A stretch of 64,000 bases of DNA from Acephala macrosclerotiorum (Eukaryota; Ascomycota; Leotiomycetes; Helotiales; Mollisiaceae), in assembly GCA_014904845.1 (NCBI GenBank), contig MU119262.1:62001-126000 (forward strand). The letters are read 5' to 3'. Position numbers and translations under genes: made by a program. Positions within the stretch are counted from its first letter, which is position 1, and every line of letters begins with the position of its first letter. Below are positions 55,751 through 64,000 of this stretch, in pieces. The notes beneath the pieces were generated by a model. The model was given only the letters and a program-made list of their open reading frames with translations, did not search any database and was not told the DNA's origin.

Positions 55751-56150
55751 GTTATAATAAATATATTTAATATATAAAAAAACGGCTTATATTAATCGAC
55801 TTTTAAAGTTTTTATTTTTATTTTTAATTTAAATTATTTATATTTAAAAAATTATAAAAATAATATATATTTTATATATAATAATTTTTTTTACAAAATT
55901 TTTTTAATACGTTTTTATATATAAATTAATTATTAAAATATATATTTTTTATATTTAATTTTTTTAAATATAAATATTATAATAGTATTATAAAAAAAAA
56001 ATTTATATAATTTATATAACGTTAAAAAATAATTTATAATTTTTTTAAATAAATTATAAAATTAATTAATCGTATTTAAATAATTTAATTATTTATTATT
56101 ATTAAATTTTATAATTAAACTTTTTTAAAATTAAATTGCTTTTAACAACT
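55740..56150. repeat. AT-rich island
   Basis: About 400 bp of nearly pure A/T, the longest compact one in the right half, directly at the 3' end of the second ankyrin gene. Probable RIP-eroded insertion. Confidence 0.65.
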
Positions 56151-56269
56151 TTCGATCAAAAGCAGCCAAAACGATAATCTATTCAGTGTCATATACCAGT
56201 TTCCGAACTCTACAAGGCCATTCAAGATCAAGTGAGTCTTTGGACTAAAGCCAGGACTGGGTCATTATT

Positions 56270-56737
56270 ATGAGCTCCAAAGCCTCCAAACCGCGAGTTC
56301 CCTGTACGATCCGAGAATGTAGCACTACGTTCTCACGGAAAGCTGATCTCTATCGTCATTTGGCTGAAGTTCATGGCGATGCGAAGAAGTGCCCGGTCAA
56401 AGACTGCACATACATGAATACAAAGCGAGAATCAAGGCTGAAAGCTCATATGATGAGCGCACATCCCGAATTATACAAACCGATAGAACTTGAAGTTTCA
56501 TTTGCTGAAGCTCAAACCACGGAAGCTGCCCTCACATACTCTGATCACGCTGATGGTTCTGAGAGCACCCAAAACTATATCAAAAAATCACCATCCGTAG
56601 CCTCAAGTCTTGACAAGCCTGATGGAGGGCATCCTCTCGCTGAAGATTCAATCTTCTCAACGCAAAAACACATGCCACCCGAAAACAATATCCTCCTAGG
56701 ACAAAACACTCAGCGCATTGTTGAAGATGGAGTGTAG
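56270..56737 (+). CDS. Small C2H2 zinc-finger protein
   Basis: 155 residues, single exon. Two adjacent C2H2 fingers lie in the first 65 residues: C-x4-C...H-x4-H in CTIRECSTTFSRKADLYRHL, and CPVKDCTYMNTKRESRLKAH ending in MMSAH. The rest is acidic and serine-rich, without a known domain. It could bind DNA or act with the next gene, 133 bp downstream on the same strand. It ends in EDGV, and a longer original protein is possible. Fungal genomes have many such short finger proteins next to ankyrin or NLR-type genes; no function is known. Confidence 0.7.
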   Translation: MSSKASKPRVPCTIRECSTTFSRKADLYRHLAEVHGDAKKCPVKDCTYMNTKRESRLKAHMMSAHPELYKPIELEVSFAEAQTTEAALTYSDHADGSESTQNYIKKSPSVASSLDKPDGGHPLAEDSIFSTQKHMPPENNILLGQNTQRIVEDGV

Positions 56738-56870
56738 TCACGCACGCGGCGACTTGGTGTTTGGTTGGAAATGGTTTTCTTGAGCACTACGGATATTTTG
56801 AAAAGATCAATACCACCAGATGGAAAGACAAGGATCAGTTGGACATGTGTGAGTTCATAGCACATACAAC

Positions 56871-58428
56871 ATGAGCTCGCTGACGAACTACAAGCGATGT
56901 GGTCATGAGCTCTGCGATGATTTTATCGAACTCAAGCCGGGTGCTGCCAAAAGGTATAGAGACAGTAGGGAAGGTGAAGCCCTACTTGCTCAGCGCCAGG
57001 TGGGAATTGAAGAAAACGTGCCTTGCATGAGCACTACCAGCAACCATGACACGAATCGAGGCACGTATCGAGGAAGAATACAGACCTATCGCCCAGAGCC
57101 AATCTCGTCCCAACTTGGAGCAACATTCATGTGCGATCTAGCCGTCTTCTGTGTTATGGGACCTTTGACCATTCTATTGTCATACCAACTGTTCGCCGCC
57201 ACTCATGGGGACCATGGGACAAAAATGGCTTGGCTGCGCCCCTTTGCATATGCGATTGGACCAAGTGCAAACTATATCTCTTTAAGAATGGTGATTTTGA
57301 GGTTCGGGTGGGACAAGTCAACCCTACTTTGGTTCGCACGCTGGATCAGATCGTTTGGCCAAGGCCCAGGCATTATCCCGCCCAGAGACGAAGTCTCAAT
57401 GTCCGGAGAGCATACAATCTCAGAGGAGGTCACATGGACAGCCCTCCCGGATGTATCTCCGGCCACCCATCGACTTGGGCTGGCGCAGTCAACTAACTCC
57501 CTAGCTCACCAGCCCATAAACATATATCCTTTGGCTAATGGCTCGAACACACCTTCCAGTAGTCTCACCAACGTTAGACAATCACATCTTCAACACGAAA
57601 GTACACCATATAGCTCACAGGCAATCGCTAGTCTCCACCGTGGACTACAGTTCTTCAAAGGACTTTTTCAAGTACGCCCAGGAGAGGCGGCTAGATCGGA
57701 TCTTGAGTTGAATGTTGGCGAATTGAGTCCTGACCCGTATGCGCGTGCCATTGCCCAAGCAGCGACCATAGGCACGCCAGATTCGGAACCTCTGTTCCTT
57801 CTCCTATGTTACAATGAGGGTCGTTATGCCACTCGGCTTCACCAGCTTGATCTCATCAAGTTACAAGCAGCGACGTCTGATAAGATTCTCTTTAAAATAC
57901 TGCGCGCCGATTACAGGTCAATGCGAGGGAAATGGCTTTCTTGGCTCTCCCTGAGAACTCTTTCCTAGGTCAAATTCGTCCGGTTCGATGCCTATCCATG
58001 CGACGTTGTGGATGTAAGGAAGGTGGACGACATTCCACCACCAGGTCATGTGGAGTATATATACTTCCCTGCTCCCCCAGACTTGATCCCCCCCGTAGGA
58101 GACAAGCATATGATGCATCTGTTCCAGAACCCTGACTGTGCTGAGAACGAAGGTATATGTGCGTCTCGCTTCCCTAAGAAGCTGAAACGGAAGCTAAAGT
58201 CAGACGGAGGGGTAAATCCTGGGTGGGGCTTACACTTCGTTGAAGGTTGGGACTGGAGAAAGATCTCTATCGTTATGTACGTTTTTTTTTGCACTTGGAA
58301 GTCTACTCGTTGGGTTATTGATGGCGAGATATGAGCATAGCATTCAGGATGCGTTTGCAATTGCCTCGTATATGATTGGCTTTGCAACAGTGACGGTCGG
58401 GACGCTTCAAGCTGTGCTCTTAATGTAG
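56871..58428 (+). pseudogene. Fungal membrane protein gene with two lesions
   Basis: A long frame from MSSLTNYKRCGHELCDDF runs to a TAG at 57966-57968 (LRTLS, stop), then goes on in the same frame: VKFVRFDAYPCDVVDVRKVD, PPVGDKHMMHLFQNPDC and WGLHFVEGWDWRKISIV. The stop probably replaces a CAG. A run of nine T (58282-58290) then shifts the frame; with eight T it would read FFALGSLLVGLLMARYEHS and a last helix ending at 58426. Membrane helices: about residues 85-107 and two at the C-terminus. The string VRFxxxxxxxVDVRK, PPVGxxxLMHLF and WGxxxVEGW is one I know from ascomycete proteins of unknown function often near NLR genes. Non-functional as it stands, unless the T-run is a sequencing error and the stop is read through. 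Confidence 0.65.
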
Positions 58429-59017
58429 TCAGATCGGTAGAAAACAAAAAGGTTCCGATTTCTCGATTGCTTCAAGAGATATATTTTCCCTCAATTTTCA
58501 AAGACAATTTTAATATCATACATCTTCCCGAACGATTTCTTGACTCAAAGTTTTCTGAGGAATTATTTTATTCTGGTCGGCCCGAAGTGAGCTCCACTAG
58601 AACGTCTACTGTCGACTCTTTACTTGAAAAGCTTCTAGCACTATCCGTCCTTTTAGAAATTTTGGGACAGGAGTATCCAAATCCCTATTTCTCATTGGTG
58701 CCGCATTTGTAGTCAGATGATCATAAGCTGCGATACGAAGGTGGGAGATTGGGACAGAGCCCGGTCGGCCACCCCTCTCATTGTTGGATATGTTTGTTGA
58801 TCTCGTGTTTCCACCTGGCTAATTTCCCCTCGCTCTTCTCCATTTGGATCACGTTCACGAATATTTTTCGGTGTGCAATCAATTGTTGGTTTTGTGAAGT
58901 TCTTAAACATTTAGCCTTCAGGGGGTGGCTGAGACATACAAGAGAACTGAGTCACCTATGATAGGCAGTCTGGTCACTGATCTGCTTCACCGGAAACGGC
59001 ATCATAACGAAACTGTG
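58429..59017. other. Gap with an unassigned coding-like stretch
   Basis: A frame of about 90 codons (58440-58712) reads VENKKVPISRLLQEIYFPSI and on to LGQEYPNPYFSLVPHL. It looks protein-like but has no start and no family I know. The rest shows nothing. Confidence 0.3.
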
Positions 59018-59139
59018 TGTTAGACTTTCGAGTGGTTTTAGTGCTGAGTAAGTACTGCAATGGATATAATGTCCCCGTACCTAGCTAGATCTTTAAAATC
59101 AGACTATCAAGTCCATCGAATATATCACTCAAATTGACA
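59018..59139 (+). repeat. Probable 5' LTR of the copia element
   Basis: Starts TGTTAGACTTTC and ends TTGACA, directly before the primer-binding site. About 122 bp, short for an LTR. The matching 3' LTR lies outside the window, so both ends are estimates. Confidence 0.45.
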
Positions 59140-59155
59140 GGTTATGAGCCCGGAA
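59140..59155 (+). promoter_or_regulatory. Primer-binding site, half initiator-tRNA type
   Basis: GGTTATGAGCCCGG is complementary to the anticodon region of initiator methionine tRNA (which contains GCTCATAACC), as in Drosophila copia, where a half-tRNA primes reverse transcription, rather than to a tRNA 3' end. Confidence 0.65.
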
Positions 59156-62100
59156 GGTGCTCATTGAAACCGTCGTATCTTTTTACTTTAAAATATCAAC
59201 TCTATTCGCTATAGCGACTCCAACAGCTCTAACCGGTGCTACAGCATCTACCTCTACAGCATCTCACTACGTCTGCAAGTAAAGTAGGATTGAAATCCTC
59301 ACAGGGGATAACTATTCTCGATTCAAGAACTTCTACCTAGTCGCCTTTGCTAGTATTCATACTATAAAACTAGTTAATGGTGAAGAACCGAAACCGGCCC
59401 CTCCTGCGTCAATTGATCGGATTACGGCCTGGGAAAAGAAGGCTGCTAAAACCATTCAAATCATCTCAAATAGTGTGGACGATAGACTATAAGACAAGAT
59501 TTTTCTACTAGTCTTTTCCGAAGATGTCAAGGGAATCTGGAATGAACTCAAGAAATACGATAAGACCGTTGATTTTGTTTGAGTGTTTATTCAACGAACG
59601 AACTTTGGACAAGAGAAGTTCGAGACTTCTAAAGAAATCAAAGAATTCGTAGATCGTCTCGAGTCCTACAAATTTCAGCTCGCAACGATCGAGAGACCAA
59701 TTACCGATAATGAGATTTTAGATCGAATCATAGCAGTTATCTCTGAGAACAGCAATTACGAGGGCACGAAATATTATATTCTCCGTTTGCCAAAAGTCGA
59801 GCGTACACTCGATAAAGCGGTTATTATGCTGCAAGTCCATGACAAGAGAGAGATTTCAGCAATTGCAAACTACACTCGTGGAGAAGGACAACAGCGTGGT
59901 CGTGGGCAACCTCGTGGTGGCAGACAAGCTAGAAACAGAGGGCGAAGGACTGATCGCGGTAGTCGTAATAACAACAACAATAGATACCGTGGAAAGAAGA
60001 GAAGCAATCGTGGAAAATTTGAATTATTAGTATCTCGTTCTACAAGATCTAAAGATCGTCGAGACGATGATAGCGATAATGGGGAATCCGTTGATTATAA
60101 TGAGTTTGATTCAAATCAATGTAGTTAGTGTATACGCTATGGGTATTATGAGATTGAGTGTAGAACAAAACGGAGGAGTAGGAAGGCTGACAGAAGACAA
60201 GATCAGAAGAACTCTGAGCAAGTAAAGACTGCAACAATTGAATCTATTACTAGAGCAAGTATAGTGATTGTAGGCAAAATACAATGGAGTCTTTTCTTTT
60301 TTGTTTATTTCATTGTATTTATGGCATTTTCACTAGTGATAATGGTGCTTACTCGATTGCTATTTAAGAATAAGACTGAGAGACATATCGAGCGTTTACA
60401 TATGAGCTCTGTTTACTACTCTCGATGGATGAAAGTCTACACTGGTAGAGGACAATTTTCATTTTCACTATTCTCACCAATTCGAGCACTGATCGGACGA
60501 GCTCAAACTCTACTACTTGCTTTAGACTTTAGTGCCTCGAAACACTTTAGTGGTATGCAATCTGATTTTACACACTTAAAACGCTGGTAAACACTAAACA
60601 AAGTTGTCACGGCAGACGGCACTGCTGTAGACGCGATTGGATATTAAAATCAAATTTAAATAATTTCTCAAGAAAAGTTGAAATTTAGAGAAGTCTAGTA
60701 TGTGTCAAGTTTTGGAGTAGTAAGATTAATTTCTATTTTACAACTTATAGAAAATGGAATATCGGTCATATTTAAAAGAGGACGAGCAATTGGCATTACA
60801 AATGATAGAAATGGAGAAATGATATTTACAGTTTCTAAGAATTCTAGAGATAATCTCTTTATGCTGGATCAATATCAAAATGTCAGTAATACTGTTGTAT
60901 ATCCGGTAAATATTGTCTCGGATGCATCGACGAGAATTCGATCATTAATAGAGTTCTTCGAAGTAGTAGATTCTGAGGAAACTCTGTGGGAGCTCATGCA
61001 TCGGCGTTTTGGTCATATCAATTATAATGCACTTCGAAAACTGATCGATGTTACAAACATGAAAATATCGAGATTCAGACTATATGCTGGACATGAAACA
61101 TGTGAAGCTTGTGCAGTGAGCAAGATCAAGAAAATTTTTAGAAAGAAGACAAACAATAGAGTTACTAGAAAGAGAAAAAGATTGTATAGTGATATTTCTA
61201 GTAAATTGTTTAAGTTCTATAGAGAGAATCAATATTTCCTTCTAATTACGGACGACGCAATACGGTGCTTTTAAATCAGACTTTTAAAAGATAAGAGTGC
61301 GAAAGAAATCCAGTTTCACATTCGTGAAGTCTGTGGAATCATTAAGAGAGATACAGGAGAGAATGTTGCTTATTTTAGGTGTGACAATAGATCGAGCGAG
61401 TTCGAGAAAGATTTCTAAGGATGGCTTAAAACACTGCCCAGTTCTTCTAGGTATGAGTCTTATTTATTATACAAACACTCATTGAATGGTGTTATTGAGC
61501 GAGCAATACAAACAATGAATAATATCGCCAAGTCTATAATCTACGAGATCAAACTTCTATTGATCTTTTGGGATTATACCGTAGAGTATGCAATCTGGAT
61601 CAAGAATAGAGTACCAACGGACGCACTTCTATGGCCAGTCTCGAAATCTGGATCAGAGGACTAAAAAATATGCATTTCATTTGAAGTTTATATTGAAAGG
61701 AAACTAGATTCTCTAGTATTGCAGAAAACTCTGATTGCTTTTGAATACCAGGTCAATATTAAAGAGTTCAAAGACCAATCAAGTAAATGGATTCTTAGGA
61801 CTAAAGAAGAGTATATTTTCGTGGGTATCATTGGAAATAGTGTTTACAAGTTGTTAAATTGCAGAACATTGAAAGAGACTCTTTCAATTGATATTAAGTT
61901 CCATGAATACAAGTTTTTAGAGCTCTTTATTTCTCAAGAGTTCAAGCATATTGTAGTAAATCTGCTTATTACTAATAATACAGTCTACGATTATATCGTT
62001 ATTGATGCACTAATTGATTACTTTTCTAATAATGAGATGATTAATAGTACTGAAACACGTACTGATGAGAATAATAGTATTGAAATAAGTACTTGTGAAA

Positions 62101-64000
62101 ATAGAGTTGAAATAAGCCTAAAACCAATAATCAAATAAGACTCTAGTGCCTAGAGCTTTGATCAAGCTTAAGAGCAATATCCATTTCAAATATCAAGAGT
62201 CAACGATCGAACGATCAAGAGGACCAAGAATTCTTATGATTCTTTTGCTAAAGCGAGAAGAACAGTAAATAGCGAATTGGACAATAAAGAGATGCCCTTC
62301 TTTCAAACGATGAAACAGCTAATAAAGGCTTTGAACGCTGTTCACTTGAACGAAGGGAAATCATTTTCTTTGAGTGTGTCCAGCGTTTTATTCGAGTTTC
62401 TGACCATTGATAAGGCCTTAAAAAAGGACGCTCTTAATTGGATGAAAGCAATCGTTACTGAACTCGAAGCTCTTCAAAAGATAGGCACTTATAAGATTAT
62501 CACGGGGAGGCTATCAAGTGGCAAAAAGATCATTTCAAGTAAATAAGTACTGAAAAAGAGATTTAATACTCGTGGCAGACTGACCTGGCGTAAAGTTAAA
62601 ATTGTTATCAGAAAATTCGAGCAAATTTACAACATTGATTACTTTGAGACGTTTGCTTCTATTATAAGATACACAATTCTACGGATACTCTTGGCACTTG
62701 CTGCAGAGCATGATCTAAAAATAGATCACATTGATATAGATTCAGCGTTTTTGAATTCTTCTCTTAAAGAGGAGATTTACATGGAAATTTCTGAGTTTTT
62801 TTATGAACTTTACTTTGAATTCAAAGGTAGAAATACTTATTTTTTGCTCAAGAAATCACTTTACGGATTCAAGCAAGCTTTTCGAGTATAGTTCGATAAA
62901 GTTAAGCAATACTTCGAAGAATTGAAGCTTATTGCATTTGAAGCTGATTTTAATCTTTTTATAGGAGAAGGAGTCTATATTCTTTTGTTTGTCGACGATA
63001 TGCTGATTATTGGAAACAAAGCAGATACGAACGCTATCAAGGCCAAGATTAGGGGGCGTTGAAAGAGCAAAGATCTCAGTTTTATTATTGTTTTCGTAGG
63101 ATTCTAAATCGAGAGAAATCGCGAGAATTATACTTTCACAATCCATTAAGAGATGTATACAAACAAGCTATTACTACGGTTCGGTCTCGAATACTCGAAT
63201 CAAACGAATTTACTATTCTCGTAAGGCACAGTTCTACGAGAAGGAGAAGAGGAAAACTGGTTAAGCGAAAACGATTTTTATCTTTACAAACAGATTATTA
63301 GTACTACGATCTATCTAGCTAATTGCACGAGACCAGATATTAGTTATCACGTTAGTCAGTTTGCTAGATTCATGTTCAACGCGTGCTTCGAATATTTACG
63401 TTTTGCGAAGCAATTTTTTCGATATTTTAGTGGAACGAGAACGATGGGAATCACTTACAAAAGAACGTCGATCAAAGGTTACAGTATATTCTTTGACTCT
63501 ACGTGAGGGACCGAAGACGATCGCAAATCGTTTTTAAAATAAGTAGTAATACTGAGGAATGGAGCAGTTTTATGGGCAGTATAAAGACAACGAAGTACAG
63601 TACAAAGCTCGATAGAAGCAGAGATTATGGCAGCGAATGAAGTCGCAAAGGAAGCAGTTTGATTAAAAAAACTATAGTTGGAAATCATTAAAGAATTTTT
63701 CAAAAAACTTTTTACTTTATATTGCGACAATCTCTCTGCGATCGATTTTAGTACGAATACGAAGTTCTCGAACAAATCTAAGCATATTGAAGTTCGATAT
63801 TTCTATATAAGAAACGATATGATTGCTAGAAACAGATTGAGAGTAGAATCAGTTCCAGGGAACGATCAAGTCGCAGATATCCTTACGAAACAACTACTCT
63901 ACGATCGATTTACGACTCACAAGACTACAATAGGTTTGAATGAGGACTGGTTTGATACAGAGAAGGCTGTGGCGCTGCTCACGGATTTCAAGGATTAGGA

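Larger units (their letters stand above)
59018..64000 (+). mobile_element. Ty1/copia LTR retrotransposon, degenerate, right end cut by the window
   Basis: The order gag - protease - integrase - reverse transcriptase - RNase H is that of copia elements. Gag is about 59290-60230, including FVDRLESYKFQLATI, an RG-rich tract and a CCHC knuckle near 60118. Protease is about 60515-60660 (DFSASKHFSG for the usual DSGAxxH). The pre-integrase zinc region is LMHRRFGHINYNALRKL with CEACAVSK (about 60990-61125). The reverse transcriptase is about 62430-63050, with LKIDHIDIDSAFLNSSLKEE and LLFVDDMLIIG. The RNase H end includes RPDISYHVSQFARF, SSIEAEIMAANE and ADILTKQL near 63885. Many stops (some TGA or TAA where W or Q is expected) and frameshifts break it throughout, so it is dead, though much less AT-rich than the islands. 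Confidence 0.92.

Overview
The window is nuclear DNA of a filamentous ascomycete (Pezizomycotina; a leotiomycete-like fungus is my guess, low confidence). The signs are genes split by very short introns (about 47-93 bp, with CTAAC-like branch sites), a Zn2Cys6 regulator, HET-domain and HeLo-like/ankyrin proteins, an NRPS-like reductase, a tannase, and several strongly AT-rich islands next to gene relics with C-to-T type stop codons, which looks like repeat-induced point mutation (RIP).

Layout. 0-13 kb: a dead leucine-rich-repeat gene, a MATE transporter divergent from a 2-oxoglutarate/Fe(II) oxygenase, a dead MFS drug/polyamine-type transporter, a guanine-deaminase-like hydrolase and an MFS sugar permease. 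13-27 kb is accessory: inverted clusters of a GCTCAGG motif around a small hAT-like MITE, an intact HET gene, AT islands, a second, dead HET gene, two further dead genes, and a HeLo-like/ankyrin gene. 27-34.5 kb: an unrecognised gene remnant, an NRPS-like adenylating reductase interrupted by a second copy of the MITE, and a BTB gene. 35-37.4 kb: three decayed tandem copies of one coiled-coil gene.

38-53.4 kb is a quieter, mostly conserved block: a six-exon membrane protein, the signal peptidase subunit SEC11, a ubiquitin E2, a TBC Rab-GAP, a kinesin, a Zn2Cys6 regulator and a secreted tannase/feruloyl esterase with a one-base frameshift. From 54 kb the sequence is accessory again: a second HeLo-like/ankyrin gene cut off by an AT island, a C2H2 protein, a broken membrane-protein gene, and from about 59.0 kb a degenerate Ty1/copia retrotransposon that runs off the right edge.

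Most notable points: the two HeLo-like/ankyrin paralogues, which have no NOD domain and have identical gene structure; the MITE whose removal, together with one target-site copy, restores the reductase frame exactly; two probable GC-AG introns; a guanine-deaminase paralogue with a changed substrate pocket; and an alternation of housekeeping and RIP-marked accessory DNA. I see no CRISPR array, rRNA gene or convincing tRNA gene. Intron positions were worked out by eye from reading frames and splice signals.
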